A stretch of DNA of 64,000 bases, taken from assembly GCA_039619475.1 (NCBI GenBank), contig CM077116.1, positions 32,437,183-32,501,182 of the forward strand. Direction: 5' to 3'. Positions within the stretch are counted from its first letter, which is position 1, and the number at the start of each line of letters is the position of its first letter. The stretch comes from Icerya purchasi. Its lineage: Eukaryota > Arthropoda > Insecta > Hemiptera > Monophlebidae. Made by a program: the position numbers and the translations under genes. Shown piece after piece: positions 31,447-42,254 of the stretch. The notes below the pieces were generated by a model. The model was not told where the DNA came from, ran no database searches, and worked only from the letters and a program-made list of their open reading frames with translations.

Positions 31447-33045
31447 CGTTTAAAGCAGAAAATGGATGATACTCATTATGTAACAAATCTAAAAATTATT
31501 TCTGTTCGCGAATGATTTCTGTATTTTGCTTCCCTGCGCACATATTGTGAGCTGGGAGAATTAATTCTACAGGATACAATTAATAAATTACAACGCTAGT
31601 CCCGAAACACGGGCTACGTTTTTCAACGTCAAAAACAATAGCTATGCATTTTTGTCGCCGTAATAACTGCGAGCAGAAAATATGCCTAAATCTAACAGCC
31701 AAATAATATCAACAAGAGAAGTGCGATACTTAGGTATGGTATTTGAGAGAAAACTTACATGAAAACCACATATTAATCCATTGAAGATCAGTTGTCATAA
31801 TAAATCTGATGTGAAAACTATCACACACGACGTATGGTGCAATCAGACATAGTTTGCTAACGATATATCGTACTCTAATAAGGCCGAAATTTGATTATAG
31901 AGTTTCTGCTTATGTTATCGCGAGTTTAAAATGATTAAAGTCTCTAAATACGACACAAAATACAGCATTCAGATTGGCAACTGGAGCTTTCCGAACATCA
32001 CCATGGGGAAATATCGATCTTACCAGTCTGCATAAACACATTCGGACGTCTTAAGTTGAACTTCCAACGTTATCTCGCGAATACCTCTACACCATTCCAC
32101 CATGGACGCAGTTACGTTTACAAATAGAGATCTAACACTTTGTAACGTCAATAAAGAAAATAATATCGAGATCAGAGAAGCGTTAAAGGAGATAAAAGAA
32201 ATAACGTAGGCTACGAATTCATATACACAGATGGATCAAAATCATCAGCAAGGCAGGCTGTTCAGTAGTTATCAACGAAAACACAATCCTCTAAAATGCA
32301 TTACCAGCTATGCTGTCAGTATCGTCAACAAAACTATCCGCTATTAGATCCGCAGTGAAATATACAGATGCTAGTAGTAATTAAAATTTCACGATATGCA
32401 CTGACTCGCTTTCGATGTTAAAGACGATATTAAATAACAAAAATTTACATCCAATTACGAACGAAATATAATATTCATGTTACAAACTACGTCTGAGAAC
32501 ATAAAATTTTTGTGGATACCGGCCCACAATAATATATATGGTAAAAGCCGATGGATCTGCAAAAACGATCGTTGCACATTCACTTCCGAATACGCCTGTG
32601 CCGTTAATAGATTTTAAAAAATATCTCAAACAGAACTTCGAAAGTATATGGAATAGTAATTGGCAAAGAATATCTGGCGGTAATAAGTTGCGATCGATAA
32701 AGTCATCTACAAAGCGTTGGCTTTCAGTACATCGAGATAACAGAACAGAAGAAGTAACCTTATGTCGATTACGAATAGGACACATACACAATTAGTTGTT
32801 TTTTTTGTTTCGGGGACCTTTACCCAGAAACAATTAGAATAGGAAGGAATCACTTATATCTTGATATGGTCAGATATTGTTAGAAGAAAGGAACCCATTT
32901 ATTTATTGGATAGAAAAGCACCACGAATGTGCTAACAGTGTTACTGTCAGTTAACTGTCACTATCAATTGATAAACTGCCCTATTTACGAACAATACCGG
33001 AAACAATACGAGACCGCGCCACCCGGCTTTCAAGATTTACTGAAT
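31447..33045 (+). pseudogene. Decayed RNase H-bearing LINE, 3' part (RT end, RNase H, zinc region)
   Basis: Continuation of 28765-30118. RT thumb text VRYLGMVFERKLT near 31720. RNase H pieces follow: SVVINENTIL near 32265, TICTDSLSMLKTILNNKN near 32395 and NFCGYRP/FLWIPAHN-type text near 32510. The open frame 32538-32795 runs from GKVKADGSAKT-like text to LCRLRIGHIHN, the R.RIGH.. motif. The C-terminal zinc-type segment NCHYQLINCPIYEQYRK lies near 32955-33005. Similarity ends where RTE sequence begins, at about 33046. Confidence 0.75.
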
Positions 33046-33700
33046 GATAATGTTGAACGAACGGAAAAATATAAATATTTAGGTAGCTGGATAACACAAA
33101 GTAATGATTCTGATATGGAAATATGTACTCGTATAGAGATGGCCAGAAACACATATATGAAATTAAAAAACACCCTTTGCGATAGGAAGTTAAGCCTAAG
33201 GATCAAGAACAAGATATTTCAATGTTACGTGTGGTCAGTGCTACTGTATGGAAGCGAGATATGGACCATAAAGGAAAATATGAGGAAGCGTTTATCATCA
33301 TTCGAGATGTGGTGCTACAGAAGAATGTGGAAAATACCGTGGACGAAAAAGTTAAAAAATGAGAAAGTGCTGGAACTAATGGGAACTGACCGAATAAAAT
33401 TTTTTGGACACTTCATAAGGGGTGAAAAATACAAATTACTACAGACAATAATAATGGGCATGATAGAAGGAAGGAGAAATCCGGGAAGAAGAAAGACTGC
33501 TTGGATAGATAGTATAAAAAAATGGACCGGAATTAAGAGAACAGAAGATCTAGTCAGAATAGCAAAAGATCATAATCAATTTTAGCAGATAATCCAATTG
33601 ATGATTAAGCAATACCGGAATCGGGTGGCACGAGAAGAAGAATGTGGACACCATAAATCAAGTTTTCAAATTTTTAAAATAAATTAAATTATTATCTATG
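33046..33700 (+). pseudogene. 5'-truncated RTE-like LINE 3' end
   Basis: Open from the junction at about 33046 to 33585. It contains KYKYLGSWITQSND, LKNTLCDRKLSLRIKNKI, FEMWCYRRMWKIPWTKK and FFGHFIRGEKYKLL, all matching the C-terminal part of the intact RTE protein at 36131-39127 (its FEMWCYRRLLKIPW). It belongs to a different subfamily, because it retains the FFGHFIRG and GRRKTAWIDSI segments that are altered there. The element frame fuses with the end of the upstream LINE into one 218-codon open frame, which is a junction artefact and not a gene. Confidence 0.8.
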
Positions 33701-33829
33701 TTATAACGATCTATTTTTTTTTTTTATCTATAATTCCGTGCTTCTAGCTTTTATTGCTATACACGACACGTAAAAAAAAAATATATATATATATAATATT
33801 TTTTCAGAGATACAGAGTGTGGTATTCTT

Positions 33830-35654
33830 TATTTATTTATTTGTTTATTATTTAAAAAAAGAAACAAAACAAAAAACGGCGCTTTTGGCTACTTATCGGG
33901 CCATAAGCAACCGGAGACTACGAGAGGTATTATATTACGTGTATAAGTTTAAAGTTTTCCAAAAACAGGAAGAGATTGTTGAGGTGAGTTAAGTCTTCAG
34001 AAAGAATTTCGGGAATTGAGTGCGGAAAATTAAGAGAGGATCTTTCAGGTTGAAGTGTAGGATACAATAATAAGATGTGCGATATGTTGAGAAGGTGGTT
34101 TTGACAGAAGGGACAAGTGGAAGGATCAAGACGTTGGATTAAATGAGAATGAGTGAGGGCGGTATGGGAGATTCTAAGTCGGGTAAGGATGATGTTGTTC
34201 TTTTTAGATTGGAATGGACTGGAAGCAAGGACTAAGGAATCAGTTTTATCGTTAAGAGTTTATTAGATGGTTGAAGTGATCAAGATTATTGCCAGGAATG
34301 GGAAATCAGGTACTTCATATAGGATAAAATATTGAAAGTAGTAAACAGAGAGGTAATTTCAGGAAGATAAGAAGCGTCTCTGCTTGCTTGATCAATGATT
34401 TCATTGCCAGATATTCTTACGTGACTAGGGATCCATATGAAATTGATTAGAACATTAGCGAGTCTGAGGGAGTTGAGTAGAAGGAAAATGCGTTGTACGA
34501 TAAGATAGTAAGCATGTCCGTTGTGCTAGGAGACTACTGAGAGAGTCAGAATTTATGAGATATCTGGAGTGAGGATCAGAAAAAGTTGAAAATTCGAGGC
34601 ATTTTAGGATGGCGGAGAATTCCGCAGTAAATATAGAACAGTGTTTGGGAAGACCAAATTTTAGTACGGAGTTGAGAACTGGGAAAGCACATGTTTGCAC
34701 GATTATCAGATTTTGAATCATCAGTGAAACAACAGATAAGATTAGGATATTTTGAAATTTCAAAGGAGTAATTTTGACGCATGATGCGGGGAGGGTAGAC
34801 GTTTTTGGAAGAATCAAGTAAATTGAAATTTATATCTACGGGTGATAGAAACCATGGAGGGGTATTATAAAAGACTGGCATAATTAAAGAAGTCAGGAGA
34901 ATTTGAGAGAATTGAGGAAACAAAGATTCAAGATTGATTTTGAGATGGTTCGTGTATGAGAGGGGTGAAGCAGAGGGATTGTTTTGAAATAGGATACTGA
35001 AAAGCGGGAGATGAGGAATGCATAGGGTAGAGGCAAGAAAGTTGGATGACAAGACTAGTCTTCTGTAGTAGAGAGAAAGAAGACCAGATTCACTATTCAG
35101 GCTGACAGTGGGACTAGAATAAAAGGCGCCCGTAGCGATGCGGATGGGAAATTTTTGGATGGTATCAAGGGAGGACAGCAGGCTCCGGCTAGCTGATCCA
35201 TACGCCTGACAGCCATAGTTGAGTTTAGATCTAATTATCGATTTGTACAGTAGGTAACGTATGGAATTTTCAAATAAGAGCTCGATGGAAGTCGATATCT
35301 TTAGTTTTTTCTGTCAAAAATTTAAAGTCACGATCTGAAGCCCATATGGATGTGGAGTTGATTGCTTTTTGCATTAGCATTTTAGCTCGACTCGGAGAAG
35401 AGGATTCGAAGGATATTACTAAGTCATCGGCCAACAGGGCGAGGTGAATCAGTGGCTTGATTGCATTTTGAATATCGTCAATAGCGAGAAGAAATAACGT
35501 TACACTTAGACCGCATTCTTGAGGGATGCCGTTGTCTACTAGGTAATTTCGAGAGAAGTAGTTACCAAAACGAACGATGATTCGTTTGTTGGTTAAAAAA
35601 TTCTGAATGAACCGGCCTAGACGGCCGCATATACCAGCTTGGTGTAAATTATAA
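33830..35654 (-). pseudogene. I/LOA-like LINE with RNase H, 3' part
   Basis: The minus strand from 35654 reads the RT palm: LHQAGICGRLGRFIQNFL, NGIPQECGLSVTLFLLAIDD (the usual IPQG is IPQE here) and LALLADDLVISFES in place of a FADD-type motif. RNase H follows near 34730 (TDDSKSDNRANMCFP, usual DG changed to DD), then FTAEFSAILKCLEFSTFSD and LINSDSLSSLL. It ends in a TAAA-like tail (ATTTATTTATTTG on the plus strand, about 33830-33845). Its 5' half lies at 39177-41300, beyond the RTE insertion. Confidence 0.8.
35644..35654. repeat. Target-site duplication of the RTE insertion, left copy
   Basis: GTAAATTATAA, repeated exactly at 39177-39187. Removing the RTE element and one copy restores a continuous RT frame in the host LINE (HHALYNLHQAGICGRL). 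Confidence 0.92.
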
Positions 35655-35885
35655 GCCCTGCGGGGCACAGGTTGTTGTAACTAGAGCTATCTTCTCTAGT
35701 AAGTAGTCACTCGACCGTTATATGGTGCTAGTCCCACCGACGGAGAAACGAAACAACAACCACGTGAGTTCTGTACGTCCACGTCGTGCAGGGTGGTAAT
35801 TTTCTAATCGGCGGGCTTAGCGCTGTTCAGAAAAGCTAAACCAGAACTCACAAAATACACAGCTGATAGGAAAACGAAGGAGGGT
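35655..35885 (+). promoter_or_regulatory. RTE 5' UTR with conserved RNA-like pairing
   Basis: The 5' end has GCCC TGCG GGGC, a small stem. GGTTGTTGT (about 35669) is complementary to ACAACAACC (about 35754) and encloses CTAGAG...CTCTAG. The same pairings are kept in the diverged copy at 54327-54545. The internal promoter of RTE elements is expected in this region. Pairing conservation between two copies suggests an RNA structure. Confidence 0.5.
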
Positions 35886-35889
35886 TCAC

Positions 35890-36258
35890 TTGCCGAAGGT
35901 GTTCCTTCTAGTAAATATCGTTAAGCTTCTTACTGCGTTAACAACGGCGGGCTATCAGCAACTCGCTCGTGACATGTGCCCCGGTCGGATGGATGCATAT
36001 CAATCCAGAGCGAGCAGGCGAGTATCCGGCGCCTTAAAACCGGGTCTTTTTCGGCTAAGGGAGTTCACCCTAACAGAAAACATGCGGAAGGCAACGGGAA
36101 ACCACCGCATTAAAATCCCCAGGAGCAACTATGAATATGAATACAGATATAGCAAACGTTACTGGTTCAGGCGGTCTCATTTACGCCAGACCCGGCAGGA
36201 GGAAAAAGCGGGTTCCTCAGGTCGTCAACATACAAACCCCCGCCAACATTATAAATAA
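35890..36258 (+). CDS. Possible small RTE ORF1 overlapping the main ORF
   Basis: A 122-codon frame starting in the 5' UTR and overlapping the first 128 bases of the main ORF in another frame. It is rich in Arg and has no domain I recognise. Some RTE elements carry a short ORF1 overlapping ORF2, so this could be such a reading frame or simply a chance uORF. The start codon is TTG at 35890 (the track translates it as Met), which weakens the case. Confidence 0.25.
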   Translation: MPKVFLLVNIVKLLTALTTAGYQQLARDMCPGRMDAYQSRASRRVSGALKPGLFRLREFTLTENMRKATGNHRIKIPRSNYEYEYRYSKRYWFRRSHLRQTRQEEKAGSSGRQHTNPRQHYK

Positions 36259-39127
36259 CACCAATATAATAAACAATACGAGTGTAACAAAGAACCAATG
36301 GAAAAAGACATTTATTCTTGCTACCTGGAACGTAAGATCGTTATACCAGAAAGGAAAATTAGCAAATGTGGCTTTAGAAGCGAAACGACTAAACATTGAC
36401 GTTATGGGAATTAGTGAAACACGATGGATAGGGAGTGGAAGATTTAAGGTTGATGAAAACTATGAAATAGTATACTCAGGACCAAACCGACATGAAAGCG
36501 GCGTTGCTATGTTAATACAAACACAACTGGCCAGTAAAATAAGCGAAATCATTCCGAAGACTGACAGAATTATACTGATACGACTAAATGTGAAGCCCAA
36601 ACCTATAGTACTAATTCAGGCTTACGCTCCCACAGCGGATAGCGACGAAGTAACGATTAACAACTTTTATAAGGAGATAGAAGAGATTAAAAAAACAACC
36701 AAAAATAATGATATCGTATTCGTCATGGGGGACTTCAATGCAAAGGTAGGACAAGACCACAAAAGCGAGGCTGCCGGTAAATTTGCCTTAGGGAAGCAAA
36801 ACGAACGAGGAGAAATGCTAACAGATTTTGCAGAAAAAAGTAATATGGTGATATGTAACACATGGTTTAAGCAACATAAAAGAAGGCTTTATACGTGGAC
36901 AAGTCCGGATGGAAGAACGAAAAACCAAATTGATTTTATTCTGATTAATAAACGTTACAAGAACGTGATTAAAAACTGCCATACCTATCCGGGAGCGGAT
37001 TGCAATACGGACCATACTTTACTAGTCGCTAAATGCAAAATAATACTGAAGAAATGCAAAAAGAATGAAAAACAATTACAGTTACAGTGGCTAGATTATA
37101 ATAAACTGAAAATAGATGATATCCGAGGAAAGTTTCAGGCAGAGTTAGACAGAATAGGGAAGGAAACGATAGATGGAAATAATGTAGGAAAAAATGTAGA
37201 AAACATGTGGTGTACATGGAAACAAAAGGTCCTTAAAGCCGCCAGAAACACAGTACCAAAAAGAGGAAGGAAAAAACACAAACCTTGGATTACGCAAGAG
37301 ATTATAAATCTGATAGAGGAAAGAAGAGAAGTAAGAGATAGAAGAAGTTTAGAATATAAAAAATTAAATAAAGACATCGTGAAAAAATGCACAGAGGCAA
37401 AGAGTAACTGGTACAAAGAAAAATGCGAGGAAATCGAAAAATTAGATTCAAAGCATAACATGCGAGAAATGCATACGAAAATTAAAGAAATGATGAAAGT
37501 ACATAAAAAGAGAAAAAACAACATAAACTGTATACGAAATAAGTTCGGAGAATATTGTATAACTAAGGAAGAAAAAGAAGAAACATGGCTGAATTATATA
37601 CAAGAACTGTATAAAGATGATATGCGATTCGAACAGAACAATAAAACAACGAAGGAAGAAGCGCCAATTATTGAAATGTGGGAATTAGAGAATGCTATTC
37701 ATAAAGCCAGAAATAACAAAGCAGTCGGAGATGATCTTCTAGCGGTTGATGTGATAAAATACATAACGCAGCATGAGAAGGAACAACTTTTACAGATATT
37801 TAATAAAATTTACAAAGAAGGCGCACTGCCAGAGGATTTTAAAAGCATAAATTTTATACCGATTCCAAAAAAGAGTAGCTCGCAAACGTGTTCCGAATAT
37901 AGAACAATAGCACTAATGAGTCATTCGCTGAAGCTGCTTCTATCAATTATAAATAGCAGAATAGAGCGAAAACTAGATGACAATTTAGGCGATACGCAGT
38001 TTGGTTTTGTCCCAAGAAGAGGAACCAGAGATGCAATAGCCCTACTTAAGATAATAATACAAAGAACCTTGAACGCAAACAGGGAGGTTTATGCATGCTT
38101 TGTAGACTATGAAAAGGCGTTTGACCGAGTTAATCATGAACAGCTTATAACAATACTGCAAAAATATAATATCGATAATTCAGACCTCCAGCTTATTAAA
38201 CATCTGTATTGGGAACAAAGTGCAAAAATCAAGATAAATGCGGAATTCTCGGATAAGAAAAGCAATATTAAAAGAGGTGTACGACAAGGATGTCCACTCT
38301 CACCCAGATTATTTAATATATATGCAGAAGAGATTAAGCAAGCTGCAAATATAGGGAAAATGGGAGTGAAAATAAATGGACAACGTATAAACGAAATTAG
38401 TTATGCGGATGATAAAGTTTTACTGGCAGAAACAGAAAAACAACTACAAAAAATGGTAAACAAAATAAATAAAATCGGTTTAAGATATGGAATGAAGATT
38501 AATACAAAAAAAACAAAAATCATTAAATTTACCAGAACTAAAAACAGGGATGTACATATTTATTTAGACGGAGAGGAGATAGAAAACTTAACTGAATTTA
38601 GATATCTAGGTAGCCTCATCACTAATGATGGCAGAGATGACAAAGAAATCAAATCAAGAATTGGAATGGCGAAACAGGCATTCAACAACCTGAGTCACGC
38701 ACTAAAGGATTCCAGATTAAGTTTAAAACTCAAAAAAAGGATAATGCGCTGTTACGTATGGTCAATACTACAGTATGCATGCGAAACATGGATTATGAGT
38801 GCATATAGTAAAAAAAGAATAAATTCTTTTGAAATGTGGTGTTATCGCAGACTGTTAAAAATTCCCTGGACAGACTTCGTCAGTAATAAAATTGTTTTAA
38901 CCAGAGTAGAAGAAGGAAAACCTGTAATAGTCGATAGCATCCAGAAAAGGAAAGCGAAATATATGGCTCATGAGATACGAAAAAACGGAATCTACATGTT
39001 GGCAGCACAGGGAAAAATACAAGGAAAACCCTACAGAGGGAGAAGAAGACTGGAAATGGTAACATCAAATCTGATTAGCAAAACATTTCAGAAAACAGTG
39101 ACGGATGCCAGAAATAGGATCATATGA
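36131..39127 (+). CDS. RTE endonuclease / reverse transcriptase, intact
   Basis: A 998-residue protein performing target-primed reverse transcription. The APE-like endonuclease begins at about residue 60: LATWNVRSLYQKGK, ISETRW (94-99), VMGDFNAKVGQD (198-209), QIDFILINKRY (266-276) and NTDHTLL (292-298). The reverse transcriptase includes YRTIALMSHSLKLLLSII, QFGFVPRRGTRDAI, CFVDYEKAFDRVNHE (about 656-670), GVRQGCPLSPRLFNIYAEEI and YADD (about 758-761). The C-terminal region has FRYLGSLITNDGRDDKEI and FEMWCYRRLLKIPWTDFV (about 900-917), typical of this insect RTE group, whose endonuclease resembles the BovB-derived 'craniofacial development protein 2-like' annotations. No RNase H, as expected. 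All catalytic motifs appear intact. Confidence 0.94.
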   Translation: MNMNTDIANVTGSGGLIYARPGRRKKRVPQVVNIQTPANIINNTNIINNTSVTKNQWKKTFILATWNVRSLYQKGKLANVALEAKRLNIDVMGISETRWIGSGRFKVDENYEIVYSGPNRHESGVAMLIQTQLASKISEIIPKTDRIILIRLNVKPKPIVLIQAYAPTADSDEVTINNFYKEIEEIKKTTKNNDIVFVMGDFNAKVGQDHKSEAAGKFALGKQNERGEMLTDFAEKSNMVICNTWFKQHKRRLYTWTSPDGRTKNQIDFILINKRYKNVIKNCHTYPGADCNTDHTLLVAKCKIILKKCKKNEKQLQLQWLDYNKLKIDDIRGKFQAELDRIGKETIDGNNVGKNVENMWCTWKQKVLKAARNTVPKRGRKKHKPWITQEIINLIEERREVRDRRSLEYKKLNKDIVKKCTEAKSNWYKEKCEEIEKLDSKHNMREMHTKIKEMMKVHKKRKNNINCIRNKFGEYCITKEEKEETWLNYIQELYKDDMRFEQNNKTTKEEAPIIEMWELENAIHKARNNKAVGDDLLAVDVIKYITQHEKEQLLQIFNKIYKEGALPEDFKSINFIPIPKKSSSQTCSEYRTIALMSHSLKLLLSIINSRIERKLDDNLGDTQFGFVPRRGTRDAIALLKIIIQRTLNANREVYACFVDYEKAFDRVNHEQLITILQKYNIDNSDLQLIKHLYWEQSAKIKINAEFSDKKSNIKRGVRQGCPLSPRLFNIYAEEIKQAANIGKMGVKINGQRINEISYADDKVLLAETEKQLQKMVNKINKIGLRYGMKINTKKTKIIKFTRTKNRDVHIYLDGEEIENLTEFRYLGSLITNDGRDDKEIKSRIGMAKQAFNNLSHALKDSRLSLKLKKRIMRCYVWSILQYACETWIMSAYSKKRINSFEMWCYRRLLKIPWTDFVSNKIVLTRVEEGKPVIVDSIQKRKAKYMAHEIRKNGIYMLAAQGKIQGKPYRGRRRLEMVTSNLISKTFQKTVTDARNRII

Positions 39128-39139
39128 GTTGCACGCGAT

Positions 39140-39154
39140 CTCTTGTTCCAAGAG
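39140..39154 (+). promoter_or_regulatory. 3' UTR stem-loop of the RTE element
   Basis: CTCTTG TTC CAAGAG: a perfect 6-bp stem with a 3-base loop, immediately upstream of the (GAC)n tail. A hairpin next to the tail is a plausible recognition site for the element's reverse transcriptase. Confidence 0.6.
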
Positions 39155-39176
39155 CTGCGACGACGACGACGACGAC
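39155..39176 (+). repeat. (GAC)n tail of the RTE element
   Basis: GCTGC followed by six to seven GAC repeats, directly abutting the right target-site duplication at 39177. Simple-repeat 3' tails are typical of RTE elements. Confidence 0.9.
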
Positions 39177-41300
39177 GTAAATTATAAAGGGCATGATGTC
39201 TCCAGACTATATCGTATTTTTTGGACGACGAAAATCTTCAGTGTAATTCATATCTGAGGAAACAGATGAAAAGTATTCAGCTAATACGTCATCTATTTCT
39301 TGCGGATGAGTAACGGTAGATTTATTTTTGGTGAGTGGAGGAATTTGATAAGTTTTAGTTTTCCCATTGAGAAGGTGAAATTTCTTCCGTATCGAGGCAA
39401 TCGACAAGTTTTGATTGATCGAAGAGGTGGAGTGTAGCCAGCTTTTCTTTTTAGTGGCTCTTATAAGCATATGGGCATACACGCGGCATTTTCGATATTC
39501 GATCAGGTTGTCCATTGAATGTGTCTTTTAAGTAAGTTGAGTGATCGTCTGCGGTTTTTGATGGCTGTTGCTATATCATTGTTCCGCCAGGAAACACGTC
39601 TTTTGGTTGGAGCAACACCCGGCGATTTAGGGATTATCGTCTCTGCGTCATCAATTATGGGTGAACATATTTACGTTCTTTGACATACATATTCGATAGG
39701 TGCTCGGATGATATCGGTGTTTTAGTTTCAAACTCGGCCCTATTTTTCATCTAGGAAATCAAATACCACGGTAGGAGGATGAATCTTCAAGAGATACGAT
39801 TATTGGAAAGTGGTCGATGTTGTAGAGATTCGAAAGACGACCCCAGCTTAGTTTGTCCGAAAGGTCGCGAGCGTCAAATCAATGATGGAAAAGTGTCCTC
39901 TAGTATCAAAATGGGTTGGCTCACTTTTTTAATTTAAAATATCTATTTCTGGATAGTTGAGAATCAGGTTATCAATTTGATTACTTTTTGTGTTTTGTTG
40001 CAGTGAACCCCAGAAGAAGCTGTGGGCATTAAAATCACCCAGTATGATATATTGTTGCGGCAATTGCACAATCAGCGAGTACAATTCTTGTTGTTGCAAA
40101 ATTTGGTCAGGCGGAATGTATAAATTACAGTTCGTAATCCTCGAGTGGTGAAAATCTGAAAGCCAGATAGCTATTACCACTGTCTGGATATCTGAGTTGA
40201 CTGATATTAAATATATTTTCGTTACTGAGTCGTGAACCAGTGTTAGGACTTTGCCTGCAGCTATTAGATAATTGGTATCGTCGTGTCGGAGAGGAGTGTA
40301 GTTCCGAAGCGAGAAATGTTGATTGGGTTTAAGATGAGGTTATTGTATACAGATGACTATCGGTTGATGTTGAGCTATGAGAATTTGTAGTTCCGGAAGG
40401 TGCGAATACACACCGTTAATGTTCCACTGTATTATTTTGTTGTTCCTCATTGGTTCGAGTGACGACAATACTTTTTTGTAGTCCATTCGATAATTAAGTC
40501 AGTCGGTTTCTGACGCTTTGATTTTTTATGAACGGCTTGAGGAAGCTTAACGAGCTGATTATGGCTCCAGAATCATAATTTAGGCTCTCAACAGCTCCCC
40601 TGCCGTTGTTTTCGAGTACTGCAGCTAATACAATTTCGTACAATTGATCGAATGAAATATCAACAAAGATTCGAATTTGAATCAAACAGAACTTTGTTTA
40701 GTAATTTGATTGACAGTGGACGCTTTATCCTTTACCTTCCGACTTATTAGAGTCCTTTTCATTTTTTTTTTATTTTCTATATGAGAACTCTTAAGGATGA
40801 AGAAGATAAGGAGCTAGTAGCTGATCTTTTTATGAGCGGAGGTTTCATTGTTTCGGATGGTTCGATCATCTCGGTGTCGTTAGATTCACTTTCCTTTTTG
40901 TCGTCGCGTGTTCATGCCTGGTAATCACATCGTTGTCATCGTCATCGTCGTCATTGGCAGCCGGGTCTTTTTGATCCTTGTCCTTCTTTTTATTAAAAGG
41001 GTTATTTCCAGCTGGATTCGGGATTTTGTTGGATCATTGTTCGGCTAAATGACCTCTTTTTTTACACTGATGCCATCATAGACCTTCTTCAAAAAGAAAG
41101 ATTCTATACAGTGTGTCCTCATACTTAATTACAATGATTTCGGGAATTTGTGAAACCGCTTCTGGAACTACATGGAATTGCTTTTTGTCAGTCAGGATGT
41201 GAGCGAGTTGAAGATTTTTTAAACCGGGTTGATGATTAGCATCACATATACGAGGAGGATCAGAATCGTTAAGAGAACAATAAGGAGATGGCAATAGAGC
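39177..41300 (-). pseudogene. I/LOA-like LINE with RNase H, 5' part (ORF1, EN, linker)
   Basis: Upstream half of the LINE split by the RTE. ORF1 remnant: 41294-41076 is open, and KKRGHLAEQ near 41055 may be a degraded zinc knuckle. An Asp-rich run follows near 40960. ORF2 starts near 40440 with IIQWNINGVYSHLPELQILI (endonuclease), then QYIILGDFNAHSFFWGS (about 40055), GHFSIIDLTLA-type text near 39890 and the linker frame 39515-39207. The linker runs directly into RT motif A text (YDIVWRHHALYNLH) at the RTE insertion site, so roughly 200 residues of RT N-terminal sequence are deleted. Confidence 0.75.
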
Positions 41301-41304
41301 AAAT

Positions 41305-41600
41305 CAAAATCGAGGGGAGGGGAGGAGAGAAGGGTTGATCCGGAGACGAATTAGGGAAACAATAGGAGAGCGACGATCGAAAGGAATAGAAAGGGTTGAT
41401 GAATCTACCGATTTCGAGCGGATTATTTTTAATCGATATTGTAGGATGCTGAATTATTGATTATCAACAATTAGTTTCGACGAGAAGAAAATACAGGATC
41501 TGCTTCCAGTAAGCAGCGTATAAAAAAGCGCGTCTCCTTATTTTCACAGTTTTAATAAAAAATATAGCAATAAACTATAAAATTTAGAGCAGTACGGTTT
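41305..41600. other. Non-coding stretch
   Basis: No gene recognised. Probably the 5' UTR of the I/LOA-like LINE and flanking DNA. Confidence 0.4.
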
Positions 41601-42250
41601 ACAGATCAACTATGTAAAATAAGTAAAATACTTGGACGTAATAATAAACAGTAATTTAAAATTTCGCGAGCATTTTAATTACATTAAAATCAAAATAAAC
41701 AAATTCTTAATAATATTTAATAAGTTGTATAATAATCGAAACTGTATAAATTATAAAAAATGAGTTTCCTTGTATAAAAGTGTAATTTTACCTAACATAC
41801 TTTACAATAGTATAATATATGTAGAAATATAAAAAATTTAAAAAAATTTCAAAAGGTGTTAAAAAGCTTTCAAAGGCTTATAACTATAAAAATGATTAAA
41901 TCATATAGAACAATCAACTCTATTTGTCGGTCATCGTTATCATTAAGCCAATTGAATATGAAATACAAAAACATATAATCTTGGTCGTAATTAAAAATAA
42001 CATTAATATAGATCATCCGTTTGATAACGTAATATGTAGGGCACCATTTTTTGTATATGAAGATAAACTACTTAAAGTAAAACAAATGAAAAAACTTCTG
42101 GATAAATTTTATATAAATAAGTTTCAAGGAATAAGGAATAATTATAACGGAACAACGTATCAATTTTTCCCGAGTATAATAGGTAGGTTTAAAGATAATC
42201 AATATACGTCAAATTTATTTAATGTCCAATTTATAACAGGGCACTAAGTT
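41600..42250 (+). pseudogene. R1-like LINE fragment (RT C-terminus and linker)
   Basis: The plus strand gives KYLDVIINSNLKFREHFNYI near 41620, then FQRLITIKMIKSYRTINSI near 41870 (the R1 segment for which QR..ALRI.KAYRT is typical). KPIEYEIQKHI opens the frame 41924-42247, which closes with TYQFFPSIIGRFKDN and FNVQFITGH. These C-terminal blocks also occur in the fragment at 63230-63880. It is broken by frameshifts and joined directly to RTE sequence at about 42255. Confidence 0.7.
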
Positions 42251-42254
42251 AACC

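Larger units (their letters stand above)
35655..39176 (+). mobile_element. Full-length RTE-clade non-LTR retrotransposon
   Basis: A 3.52-kb element with 5' UTR 35655-36130, one long ORF (36131-39127), a 49-bp 3' UTR and a (GAC)n tail. It is flanked by an exact 11-bp target-site duplication and inserted in a decayed LINE of opposite orientation. A short 3' UTR and simple-repeat tail in place of poly(A) are usual for RTE elements. The intact ORF, exact duplication and clean frame restoration point to a recent insertion. Confidence 0.93.

Noticed and set aside
32929..33585. 218-codon open frame as a gene
   Set aside because: It fuses the end of one LINE to a truncated RTE. Each half is explained by its own element.
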